Shown one piece after another: positions 52,826 through 64,000 of a stretch of DNA of 64,000 nucleotides (positions within the stretch are counted from its first letter, which is position 1; each line of letters begins with the position of its first letter). The position numbers and the translations under genes are program-made. Source of the DNA: Acestrorhynchus altus (lineage: Eukaryota > Chordata > Actinopteri > Characiformes > Acestrorhynchidae); contig CM067515.1 in assembly GCA_034509495.1 (NCBI GenBank), positions 11,090,970-11,154,969 on the forward strand, written 5' to 3'. The notes under the pieces are model-generated. The model searched no databases and was not told where the DNA came from. It worked only from the letters and a program-made list of their open reading frames with translations.

Positions 52826-54895
52826 CAAAACCTGGTCGCTATGCAGACAGGGTGCAAAAACATTGTTTCTAGTCAAGGCCACCTGTTAAGACAGCAACAA
52901 CAACAGTTGTCTGTTGTTAGCCGGTCAGTAGATAAACTCAGTGCTCAGCAAACTACTCAGCAGCAACAGCTGGCTCAGATTCTGACCAGTATTAAGGATC
53001 TTTCTGTCCAGTTGTCACCAAGTTTCTCGGGTCTTTCCAACATCAATCATGCAGTGAGTTTTCCTGCTCATTCAGCATTCCCTGTCTGTAAACCAGAATC
53101 ATATGGGGGTGATCAGTGTGTTTTTGTGTTGTTTTTTTTTTGCTCCAATAACTTGCCTCCTCAGATCATGTTGTATCATTTTTCACTGGTAAGGCTTATG
53201 CTCAGTTTTTAACAAACTTTAGGTTTGTCTTCAGTCACCTCAGAATAACAGTCTAACCGTGAACTAATCCTTGCTCTGAAAGAAGGTGCTTGTTCTGTTT
53301 CAGCCAATGCTTTAGAGTTCTGCACCATAGCCACAGGCAGTGGTTGGAATGAGCCAGCTGTTAAGAACGTTTCTTCGTCACAGCTTGAATTTTGAGGTCT
53401 TTACTGAACAAGCCTGTAGACATGACGAACTGACACTGGATAATCTTAATTCAGTGTCTATTCATCTTGATCAATTGCTCCGTAAGCGTCCCAAGGAGTA
53501 GAAAAATAATCCAGTCCAGAACCATCCGTATTTCAGTCATTTATTAACAAAACATTGCGTGATGTTCGGCTAATTTGTTGTTGATTTCATTAATGATGTT
53601 TTGATTTACTCTTCCAACCTGGTGTCTCAAGTCCAACATGTTGGTTAAATCTTACAAAGGCTGTTAGAGAACAAGTTTGTCAAGGGGGGAGAAATGTTAG
53701 TACCATCATCAGTCTTTCCAAGGATACACTGTTAGCACTTATGGAGTTATTATGAGTGGATAGCCTGGTTAATCCAAGCCACAGAGGTCTTCAATAAAAG
53801 GAGGTGTTTGCCATGTTTAAACATCCAGATCCTAGTAACCCTTTCATTGTCAAGGTAGATGCTTAAGAGACTGGATGGAGGGATTGCTACATCCCTTTGT
53901 GGTCTTTACTGACCATAACAATCTTCCATCTGAGCAGTTCCTATGTACTGCTTAATGTATCATTTCTCATCAGGCTAGATGGTTTCTTTATTTTCTCAAT
54001 TCCAATTCACCATTTTGTACCATCCACACAGTCGTAGCACTTAGACTGATGCCCTTTCTAGACTTTAGCTGTTCCTTCTGAACCTGCACTTATTCTAACC
54101 TTGTCCATTACTGTTGTACCCATACACTGGGAACTTGATGAGTCTGTCATGACTTCACATGAGACCAATCCATCCCTGAGGAATGTCCAGAGAATAAACT
54201 CTACGTCCCTATTCAACTTCATGACAGACTCATTACCTGGACACATTTATCATTGTCCTTTGGCCACCCTGGGGAGACATGTACCCAACAACTCATAGCC
54301 GCCTGGTATTGGTGGAGTCTCTCAAGAAGTTTTTCATGTACTGTTTGCACCCGCAGAAACACAACCAGATCTTCACCCTTGTGTTAAACTCATGCCTTTG
54401 CCTGTTTCTGTCCAACCTTGGTCTCATGTAGCATTAGACTTTATCACTGATCTCCCTTCATCTGACAGTTTTTCCACAGTATTCCTTAATTGATTGTTAC
54501 TCATGTAGTGTTAAATTTGTCCCTTTCCATGCTCTGCCTTCTGCTATGGAGACAACTCTAGCCATATATAGTCAGATATTCAGGTACTATGGTATTCCAG
54601 AGGAAATTTTGTCAGACCTGCCCTCAGTTTACATCCAGGCTTTGGGGGCATTCTTTGAAAATGTGGGGATTGGTGTAAGCCTTTCTTCAGGGTACCACCC
54701 CCAGACCAAAAGACAATGTGAAAGAATGAATCAGGAGTTAGGTAAATTTCTTCCTATGTACTGTCAACATAATCAAAAGGCCTGTACTGATGTTCCCGTG
54801 GTAAATGAGTGAATGTGCTACAGTGAGGAGGTCTGGGAGGAGACCCATGTCCATATAGAGGAGGCCATTCATTTCTACAAGAATGAAGGTGATTG
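52826..54895 (+). pseudogene. Ty3/gypsy internal region, gag and pol fossils
   Basis: Read in broken plus frames: a Gln-rich gag N-terminal part (52840-53150) ending near a VCKPESYGG motif; a later gag piece (about 53440-53500); reverse transcriptase/RNase H remnants (about 53790-53990, with FTDHNN-like text); an integrase zinc-finger tail (about 54330-54470); and an integrase core (54546-54800) with the GIPEEILSD and SSGYHPQT motifs. Between them most of pol is missing or scrambled. All frames have stops or shifts, so the copy is dead. Confidence 0.8.
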
Positions 54896-54899
54896 GGTG

Positions 54900-55106
54900 T
54901 GGCTTTCTTTGTTCATGCCTGCCCCATTTGCCTGGTTTGGGACTCTTGCCTGTTTTTGCTCTTTTGACTATTGGTATGGTTCCCCTGGTTTGGATTTGCT
55001 CTCTCATTGCTGACTTGGACTGTTTTTGACTTATCCCTTTCGCCTAAACCCATTAATAAAGCCTCTTGTTATTTTAGGGTTCTCTCACTTCAGTCCAGTC
55101 GTGACA
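54900..55106 (+). mobile_element. Ty3/gypsy-like LTR 3' part, second copy
   Basis: Aligns with 52617-52825 from TTCATGCCTGCCCCATTTGC through ATTAATAAAGCC to GTCGTGACA, with small differences. It is joined directly to the integrase fossil, so its 5' part is deleted. Confidence 0.75.
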
Positions 55107-55363
55107 GAGAACTTGGCCACTATATATAGGCAAGCTGTAAAAAATGCTGTTTCTAGTCAAGGCCACCTGTTAGGACAGCAACAACAACCATTGTCTGTTG
55201 TTAGTCGGTCAGTAGACAAACTCACTTTTCAGCAAACTACTCAGCAGCAACAGCTGGCTCAGATTCTGACCAGTATTAAGGATTTTTCTATCCAGTTGTC
55301 AAGTATCTTGGGTCTTTCCAACACCAATCCTGCAGTGAGTGTCACTTCTCTCCGGTACTGACA
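55107..55363 (+). pseudogene. Second gag 5' fragment ending in a third LTR stub
   Basis: Repeats the 52826-53050 gag start (CAAGGCCACCTGTTAGGACA, then the QQTTQQQQLAQ coding text). At 55340-55363 it switches to CACTTCTCTCCGGTACTGACA, which matches the LTR end. Suggests a tandem LTR-internal-LTR-internal-LTR array later shortened by deletion. Confidence 0.65.
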
Positions 55364-55659
55364 ATAACAAGTAGAATTGAATTGAACACATGTCTCTTGT
55401 GACATTGTCATGTGAAAATATCTGGTACTCTCTGTGCTGGCATACAATAAAGAAAGGATTGGATAGGTGCATGTGGAGTGGTGCATGAGAAGGTAGCTGG
55501 CTAGTTTCCCAAACAGTGCTTTTTAAAATATTATATAATATTTACCTATTATATAAAATATGTATATAATAAAATAAATAAATAAACTTCTCAAACTGAA
55601 TTGCAGACCTTTCAGGTAGTGTATCCACTTATATCCACATTTATAGGTTATTGGCTGAA

Positions 55660-55735
55660 GCAATTGCATTTTTTTCTGCCTCAGAGGCAGAGCTGCCCCA
55701 GAATGATTTTGAGTAGTGATTTTGCACACGAGCAA
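55660..55735 (-). repeat. Inverted repeat arm B flanking the gypsy array
   Basis: Reverse complement of the 52305-52370 arm, differing at several positions (it includes GCCTCAGAGGCAGAGCTGCC). Could be an older dispersed element rather than part of the LTR. Confidence 0.65.
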
Positions 55736-55799
55736 AAGGTGGTGTTGAAAGGCTGTTGGTGTTGCTTTTAAAAAACAGTGGTACAAAGGTTTATTTGTA

Positions 55800-58700
55800 C
55801 CATAGTAGAACCACTTTTGGAAAGGAGCACTGAGTGTGAAGAACCTTTTTTAACCTTTAAAAGCAAGGTTGTAGAACTCATTTGCCCTACCAGAGACTAT
55901 GTCTCCAATATGATGTTTAGGCATGCTAGCATATGATTGGCTGACAGAGAGGGGTTAGCTGAATGCTTATGTTACACTGTGCACATATAGTAACCCACTT
56001 ACTGCCAGACACAAGAGGGGCAAAAGCTGATTGGTAGGTTGGTAGCTTGATTGGTTACTTGGGAGGTTATTGGGACTATCAGTTGGAGCATGACTGGCTT
56101 TCAGATGACTTACTCCCTTTCCTTTATTGCTTCACCATACAGCTTACATAACTAGGGTGACCAGACATTCTCTTTTTCCTGGACATGTGCAAGAGAAAAC
56201 AAAATCATTCTGTTGAATGAGAGAAAACCTCTCCCAGGCTCTGGTTCCTCTGGCTAGGTTTGAGAAACACTGGATTAGTCAAGCTGTAGTTGGTGTTGTA
56301 ATATTATATTCACATAATTTTTAAATTTGCCCTAAAAAAATAACAAATCATTTATTTATAATATTATCCATTATTTAAAACCAAAGTAAAATACAGATCC
56401 TAATAAACCATTCAGTTATCAGCATTAAACAGTCCCCTGTTTTTGTGTTTGTTTATTAGATTTTTTGTGTGTTTTTATGGGGAGTTGTTGCAGTATCACG
56501 CATCCTATACTGTATATATTCTTTGATTTTGGCATAGAACTGTGGAGCAGTGGACCAGTATTCTCTGGAATAATGGTGCTTCATCCAATACGTTTGGGAT
56601 GAGTTTGGGAGTTGGGGATGAGATGGGGTGGGGTGGTGAATATCCAAAATCCTAACCTCACTAATGCTCTAATGTTGCTCAGTGCAATCAAATCCTCATA
56701 GCAATGCTCCAAAGTAGAAAGACTTCCCTCAACAGTAGAGACAGTTACTCCAACAAAAACAGGATAAACCATTTTAAAAACCCTAGATCACAGCACTTGT
56801 GACTGTAGGTACAATGGGATTTGAGTTTGATTAAAATTTGTTTTAGGTAGAGTCATGTTTTGTGACCAAACAAGCATGTAGCTGGGAAACTTTATAACCT
56901 TCAGTGGTAATAAAGCTAATCATTCCATTCAAGCAGATATGTCTTATGAGGCCGGAAAGAACTGCTCAAAGACATTTTCATGATGTGCCCCGAATGGACA
57001 CACTTGACTATAGGACAGGCATGACCATATGCTGAAACCCCTGACCTTGACATTACATGCTGAGTCTTCAGGAAGTCCTGGAGATGAAGAAATGTAAGCA
57101 GATTGTCATCTCAGTACTTAAATCAGTCCAATTGAATCTAGAATAGACTTGTGCCCCTGCAATATCCTGATGGGAGTTTGTTTGAGTACAGATGTCTGAG
57201 ATACAGAAAAATGCCATAAAAATTCAGGGGTTGCAGGGAGACTTGGTCACAGCCCGTACATTCCTAAACCAAGAGCAGCAGGGCTCACTGCACTGTCACG
57301 CACATTGAGGATTTTGGTTATGTACAAGGCCTGTACATGCTGTCTCCTGTGTTATCGTCACAAGAATTCCAGGCTCCCCATGTCATGAGAAAATGAGAAA
57401 ATAATGAATGATAGGGTTGGGTTTGTTGTCAGACTTACAGAATTTTATATAATGTTGCTGAATCCTGTATAAGACTTAAAGCAATATACTAAGTACTGTT
57501 AATACCATGGAACCATGACCCATGACTTGAATCATCATCATTGTATATTCTACAGTGGCGTGAAAAGAGGAAAATTTAACCAGCCAATAGCATTTCAGAT
57601 TAGAATTTTGTATTATGCAGCCACTCAGATTTCAGATTTGAAAATGACCATAGCCAAGCAAACTTCAGGGGAAGAAATTCAACAAGCCAGTCTGATCTCA
57701 GAATTGAATGTTACCCAAACTTGTATGCATGAAGAAAAATCAGATTTTAGGACCCATTCAAAAAACTAGAGGGGAAATTCAAGCCTTGCAAAGGACAGAC
57801 AAGTAACGTTATTGCACAATGAATATGCACCAGCTTTTAGAGTAATTAGCACTACTGATGACCCACTGGAGGGTTGTTTATTCAGTCTCATGAGCATCCC
57901 AGGGTGAATTAAGCTCGCATTGTTCAGTGGTTCCTGCCCACCTGAGTGCTACTGTTCTTGTTCTCTTGTGAACAATCCCACATTGTTTCACCACTTAGCA
58001 TGTTCAACAGTTCTCTAAAATCTATGCACAAAGGGTCCAGCTACTTTACACACCACCAAAGGCCCAGAAATAAAATAAGCAGCTTGTACAGTTCAGGAGA
58101 AAGTCAATTGTATTAGCAAAGTGCTTTAGAAGCACACTGAATGCTGCAGTTATTAGGTGGCCATGATCTATTTATATGCCATTTTAATTCAGCTGTGCAG
58201 ATAATAGCTTGGCTTTATTACACAAGAACCAGATGGAGAGATTCTAGCAAAGCTCTGCCCCCTGGTTGAGTCAAGCTACTGGGTTGAATTTATGGTTTTC
58301 AGACTGTTTTGAACAGTCGAAGAGCATTTTCCTATATTCTGAAGGACCTTTAGCCTTTACATGAATGGTCAAACCGTTTGGCTTAATGTTAATTGTTAAT
58401 TGTTACTACAGGATTTGTCATGAATTGGTATGAATGTGTTTGGATTATAGCTGTTTAGATTTCAGAGTGTAAGAAGTGAACTCCTGGGTAGTCTCAGTAC
58501 TCTCATTACTCTATAATTTGATGCAGTACTTATAGTTCACCTGATGTTTGAAAGCTGATCACTGGTTTAGTAGCTGACATGAGCACAAATGGGAAGAAAG
58601 AGTTGTGTGCATCACAGATCCTGTTATTTTGATGATGATCAGAGGTAAGAAGAGGTGGCACAGTGCAGTGAATGCCTCAAAACGTAGAAAATGGCTCTCA

Positions 58701-58850
58701 AAGCAGATGTTAATGATTGGTAAAAAAAAAAAGGATTGCAATTTGTGAGTGACCATGCCAAAGCTCAGAGTTTTATGTAAGTAACTGAATTTGCAGGTGC
58801 ATTGAAGTGTATATTCATAAGTGCTGTAGCAAAACAGTCAACAGCAAATT
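55800..58850. other. Intergenic, no recognised gene
   Basis: Contains the truncated DNA element at 56530-56795; otherwise unique-looking AT-rich DNA. Confidence 0.45.
56530..56795 (-). mobile_element. TGTCCAAATG DNA element, truncated
   Basis: TATTCTCTGGAATAATGGTG, CATAGCAATGCTCCAAAGTA and AACAAAAACAGGATAAACCA match the 20757 element in the same orientation. Confidence 0.65.
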
Positions 58851-58859
58851 CTCAGACCT

Positions 58860-59670
58860 GAGGCCAAAAGATGAAACTGGGACTGCCAGCAAGCTTCATG
58901 GGTTGTGAACAAAAATCTCTTCACTTCTTGGTATGAATTGTTTCTAGAAGTCAATGCAGGTCCTTCACAACCAGTTTGTGAAACAACACTTCACAGGGAA
59001 CTGCAGACCATGAACATATGGAGAATGCACGCAACAGGCCTTTGCTTACTTTTGCTCACAAAGCTGCCTGGTTACAGTGGATGAAAAGAGGCAAAATTGG
59101 AATGTTCAACTGGCAATGTGTTATCTGGCCAGATAAACCTAATTTCCACTGTGTATGTGAATGATGCTAAGTGTTGTGTTCATCACAGACCCCAGTAAGT
59201 CTTCACTGAGCACTGCATGCAAGGTCTGGTTCAAGCTGGAGGAGGTGTGATGTTTATATTTTGCTCATACTCTTACCAAGGAACCAGACATTCCTATCCC
59301 TGCATTCCAATATGACAATTCTGGCATTCAAAGGGCTGCAAATGTGGCATGATAAACATTCAGGACAATTGACACATCTAGACTGACCTGCAGAATTCCC
59401 AGATTTCGATCCTTTTTAAAATATGGGGGACTAACAGAAACAATGAGTGAAACTTCAGGGACGGCATTCGGGAAAACTAGCCGGACTGCGCAATTCTTTG
59501 ACACAAGGGTGACTGAACACTGTTGTTGTCTACTTTTAGAAACTTGTTCAGTCCATGCCAGCTAAAATTGCAGCTTTTGTTCATGCTTGTGGAGGTATTA
59601 CACGCTATTATGTCCCTTTCAAGGCCATTGCACACTGGATTGGCCATGTAAATAAGGAATAAGCACCAAT
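58860..59670 (+). mobile_element. Degraded Tc1-like transposase
   Basis: In broken plus frames, text near 59035-59160 reads like RPLLTFAHKAAWLQWMK and the following catalytic region with a W-x-D motif. The frame has many stops. Fossil. Confidence 0.55.
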
Positions 59671-59699
59671 GAGTTTTATATATGCAAACTCTTGTTCAA

Positions 59700-61800
59700 G
59701 TTCAAACAAGCTGAAGTTCAAATTCAAGTTCAAATGTTCTTTACTACTCTTCCTATTTCAGTATTTAAAAGACCATCATTTAGGGAATGTATTGACTATT
59801 TCTCACTAAATCACTGTTTTTAAGATATGAGAGGTCAAATGAAAAAGTTAAAGTGGTGTAATGGATGATTTCTTTTTATTAAAGATGTTTGTGGTACTGG
59901 TTTGGTTTGAACTGAATGCAATAATGGAAAATTCAGCTTTGGCACCAGTTTCGAATTTCGGGGCACTGCAATGTGGTATGGCATGTCCAGCGTGGGATGT
60001 CCTTCAGTCACAGGTGACTACTATCATTTACAGTGTCTGGATGCTCACTTCCAACATCTGAGAAGCAGATGAATATCCTCCCCAGAGTGTTGATTGAATG
60101 GGTGGATGGAAGGGAAATATATAAACATGGTCACACACATGCACTGAGAAACATGACTTGAAATCCTGGCAGAAATGTGCTGTTTAAGCTCGTACATCAA
60201 GAAAGGGTCAAGTCACCATGACGAATTAAGCTCTGTCTTTGCACCTGCTTAATGACTGGCCTTTTTCCACACTTGTGGTTTTGGCTTTCATTAAACCTGA
60301 CGCTTCCTCTCTTGTGAAAGGTCTAGCAGTTTGTTTTTAGTAAAGCTGCTTGGCTTGTGATGCATGATTATTGCATTAGTAAGCCCAAGCTAAAATGACT
60401 TACCACAAATTGGAAAGCAAGTAAATAAACTCATGAATAACTCCAAAAATAATGATCTCCAAAAATAGACATTCCCGCAGTAAACTCGTCCAGTTTCCCA
60501 GGCTTTTATTGAGTCTATATCTTTCTTTCTCCTTTTCAGCTATTCTTTTCAAATTGTCTTCAGCTCGGATGGGGTCCATTTGCCTTGTGGGTTCTCGTGA
60601 TGCCTCTCAATGAGTGTTTCCAATCATTGCATTTGGGCCTCACTGCTTGCCTTTACCACGCCAGCTTGGGCTTATTAGAAACATATTTGAATTGATGCTA
60701 AATGACATTAGTTAAATAGTTGAAACACGATGGAGCTGTATCGCGTGAGCCACTCAGCCTTAGATCTACAGTAATGTGGCATTTGAGCTGTGTTAAACTA
60801 TTAAGTACAAAGCCCACGGGGAAGTTCAGCCCCAGATAGATATTTAATATCAGGTTAGCTGCTGATCAATGGATAATAAACAGGTTAGATGCTTTAAAGG
60901 TGGCATCAGGCCCATATATATGCTGTATATATGCAGCAGTGACATAATGGGACATTAGCCTTGGTAAGCATCTGTCTGGAGCTCTCAGAGCTTGAAGTGT
61001 GACAAATAAAAAATCTTGGCAGCCATTTAGGAATTTCCTATAAACACGCGTACACTTCCACCGCTTCCTCTGTCTCTTTCTTTCTGGACTCTTTCTTTCA
61101 CTATCACGCTATTTTAGCAGCTGCTGGCCGGAATGGACCTCACTAGGACGGCAACGATGTAAGATGAATTAATTGAATAAGGCTGTGGGCTTTCTGGTTG
61201 ACTCCAGTTGCTCTAAGCAATGAATTCAGAAGGTCAACACCTAATAAAAAACCTGAGTCAAGTCTCAGGAAGTCCAGTAATTTATAAAATTTTATGGGCC
61301 AATTAAATAATAAGGAAGGTTATTCTACTTATGAAATGAGTAGAACAATTTTCATTATTGGGCCATTACTGCCTAAAGACAATGCATTCTTTACTCTCAC
61401 TGTATAGCCGCTTACATACCATTAGTCTATGTACATTCATTACTATATTTGACCCTTTATTTGTCAGAGGATTTGCTGGAATCTTTCAGAAAATATACAT
61501 AAAACTGCAGACAATCGATGACCATCGTTGAATATTTATGAACAAAAACTGTTTAGTTTTGCATTGTACACACAAATCCATGAACTCGTGACCTGACATG
61601 GAAGTCTGTGAACAGCCTCTACCTGAGGCCTGTCTTCAGTCCTTTGCCCTAAAATGTCCCCCCCTTACGTCGGCCAGCTGGTTTTAGTTCTGGGCCCATC
61701 TGGATCTATCTCCACTGCAAGAATTTCAGGAATACGTCCTGGATCCATGCCCACATCCGTTCACACAGACGAATGTTTTCAATTACACTCTCTTTAAATG
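59700..61800. other. Intergenic; candidate conserved noncoding DNA at 60180-61150
   Basis: 60180-61150 has few repeats, even composition and many TAAT/ATTA words, the look of developmental enhancer DNA in fish. No coding signal. This is a guess from texture. Confidence 0.25.
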
Positions 61801-61816
61801 GCTCTGAGGAGCTTGT

Positions 61817-61818
<2 letters not shown>

Positions 61819-61848
<30 letters not shown>
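61819..61848. repeat. (GT)n microsatellite
   Basis: About 15 GT units. Confidence 0.9.
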
Positions 61849-61849
<1 letters not shown>

Positions 61850-62035
61850 ACAAGTGTGCATGCATCCATGCGTGGGCGTGCGCATGTCTGAGTCATCCCT
61901 TCACACCAACAAGTGTTTTCAATTAAGTTCCTTTAAATGGCCATGAAGAGCTAGTGGGCCAAAGTGGATGGGAGATAGGGGTGGGACATGCTATTTAAGA
62001 GTTCTGTATCCCTAAATACTTGATATTGTGTAGTA

Positions 62036-62154
<119 letters not shown>

Positions 62155-62749
62155 TTTTGGACACCCTTGTACATATGCCATGTTTTGTTGATTATTTTAA
62201 ATGAAAATAAGGGAACAAATGAATTGACACTGCATAAATAAAACCTCCAAATTAGAAACTTCTGTTGTTGTATTCATCATGAAATTTTAACCCATTGCAA
62301 AAGTGACTTTATTGTTATTGAATTGTGCAAAGAAGGGAAAAATTGCACTCTTTTTAGCACACAAAGCAGGAGAAGGCTATAGCAAAGATAGCAATGCTGA
62401 AATGTCAGATCTATTGTTTGACAGTAAAAGACATTCAGGAAGATGTAGCAGACTCTAGAGTGGTGCCACACTGTTCTCCTCTGCAGCAGCTCCTCGTCAA
62501 TAGAAAACATTCAATGGATACAAAAAACTAAATTCAGCTTTAGATGTTTTCAAGGAAATACTCTATTATGATTACAAAAGATTGCAAAAAGAAAAGCAAA
62601 AAAAGTGTATATTCTGTCAATATCGATATCTGTAGCAACCAAAAAGATGTATTGCTATTTCCATAATGCTGTTTCAAATGGACTCAAAATCTTTGAAAAA
62701 ATATTTGAAAAATGTCAAGATGTTGGAAACATTAGTTTTCATTTCTATT

Positions 62750-62943
62750 CTATAATTTATGTTTTGGATTTATCATTCTACCACATTCCAAAAGTGTTCT
62801 ACTGGATTCAAATCAAGTCATTTGCATGTACATTGGCATGTTCATGAAACCAGTTTAAGAGACTTTGCATTGTGATTATGGTGAATCATCATGCTGGAAG
62901 TAGCCATTACACTGGGTAAACTATGGACCTGAAGGCATGCATA
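62750..62943. mobile_element. Split DNA-transposon remnant, left part
   Basis: TCTACTGGATTCAAATCAAG and CATGCTGGAAGTAGCCATTA match the first part of a common fish repeat whose second part resumes near 63545. Confidence 0.6.
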
Positions 62944-63534
62944 TTAGGGATGCAGTAAACAGCTATTTTGATAGTTGAATAATATACTGATACATAGCTT
63001 TCAGCATTTAAATTTACCTTGAGGTTTTTATGCATTAGTTAAATATAAACCTTATTCACAAAATTCTTGTCTTACCAACAAAAAATGAAACAAAAGTTAA
63101 ATCATTTTTCCCATTTATTCAAAAAAAAAGTTGCATTGTTTTTCATTTATTCTGCAAATCCATTGTTCTGAGATAGATTTATTGGAAAAGGTCTCATTTT
63201 TACACTCAGCCCATGTCTATATGAGGCTCCCACACCTCATGCTAATATCACTTCGCTCTCCACTGACACACAGAGTGATGGCACTGCATACCAATTCTCT
63301 ATACCAATATTTTCCACATGCTCTGTTCATGCTCACAGTGGCAGTAAAACTGTATGCAACATTGTAATGGTTAACTTTGGTGATTGATATGTAGATCATT
63401 TGCATCCTGAACTGCTCTCATTTAGCTGGAGAAACATGTGATGACATCACCAACTAATCGACTATTAAATTATCGGTCAACTTATTTGGTCATCGATTTT
63501 AGTTATCTAAGTTAAATAGTTGTCGACCCCTTAA
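62944..63534. mobile_element. hAT-like AT-rich element inserted into the split repeat
   Basis: Begins TTAGGGATGCAGTAAACAGC and ends TAGTTGTCGACCCCTTAA, with CTAATCGACTATTAAATTATC-like text near the end. That text is typical of fish hAT MITEs that open TAGGGGTGCAACGA. Ends only loosely inverted; a target duplication was not established. Confidence 0.45.
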
Positions 63535-63539
63535 TGCCC

Positions 63540-63760
63540 ATGATCTGCACCAATATGCAAACAGCCTATGGCATTCAAGCAACAATCAACTGGTGTTAAC
63601 GGCCCAAAGTGTGCCAAGAAAAAATTCCCCATACATTACACCACCTCCACCAGCCTGGACTGTTCAAACAAGGCAGGTTGGGTCCATGGATTCATGCACT
63701 AGGTTTCAAATTCTGACCCTTCCAGCTTCAGCATCAGCTTTTATGTTTTTAAGCAGTATG
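63540..63760. mobile_element. Split DNA-transposon remnant, right part
   Basis: AACTGGTGTTAACGGCCCAA, AGTGTGCCAAGAAAAAATTC, CACCTCCACCAGCCTGGACT and TTCTGACCCTTCCAG follow on from the left part in consensus order. Confidence 0.6.
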
Positions 63761-64000
63761 GCAACAGAAAACTGAAAGCACCTGAGAAATATGAATAAAC
63801 ACCATCCATAGAAATACAGCATATTTACATACTGCAGGTTCTGTAGGCATTGCTATCCCTCTTTTACACTCTTACATTCCTCTCATCCCCTTCAGCCAAT
63901 CACTGTATCACACAGTTTAGCATCAGCTGAGGTCATTGACAAGGTTGATCACTCGCACATCAATAACACTGTTTGAATATTAAGCCATTACCTTTCACAT

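Noticed and set aside
52754..53212. A 152-codon Gln-rich plus-strand open frame
   Set aside because: It is the gag start of a Ty3/gypsy remnant beside an LTR, with the frame lost after about 53150; not a host gene.

Overview
This window is vertebrate nuclear DNA, most likely from a ray-finned fish of the otophysan group (characin, catfish or knifefish). The evidence is one spliced gene with GT/AG introns and clear teleost-type stanniocalcin exons, many (GT)n, (CT)n and (TA)n microsatellites, Tc1-like transposons, a tRNA-derived SINE, hAT-like MITEs and a degraded Ty3/gypsy element. The lineage call rests on remembered repeat families and is an inference. Prokaryotic features (operons, CRISPR arrays, rRNA) are absent.

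The only gene I can assign with confidence is stc1 (stanniocalcin 1), on the minus strand. It has four coding exons: 35395-35509, 24794-24936, 21500-21711 and 20316-20598. Every junction has consensus splice sites, the phases agree, and the joined frame encodes 250 residues with the 11 cysteines of the family. A TATA box (35671-35678, minus) and a CCAAT box lie just upstream inside a CpG island. Intron 1 is about 10.5 kb and holds most of the intragenic repeats.

Layout. 1-20 kb lies downstream of stc1: AT-rich noncoding DNA with transposon remnants, one SINE, several microsatellites, and one unassigned exon-like open frame near 3.3-3.7 kb. 20.3-35.5 kb is stc1. 35.77-39.62 kb is a strand-asymmetric pyrimidine tract of almost 4 kb that begins about 90 bp upstream of the TATA box. 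It changes gradually from a 19-bp minisatellite into a (CTTT)n microsatellite and produces very long but spurious open frames. 39.6-64 kb is noncoding DNA with a 179-bp hAT-like MITE that has a perfect 8-bp target duplication, SINE copies, a tandem Ty3/gypsy remnant (52.6-55.4 kb), a Tc1 fossil (58.9-59.7 kb) and a repeat split by another insertion (62.75-63.76 kb).

I found no new gene system. The observations most worth checking are the promoter-proximal tract, the tandem gypsy array with three LTR ends, the fresh-looking hAT MITE, and the exon-like frame near 3.5 kb.
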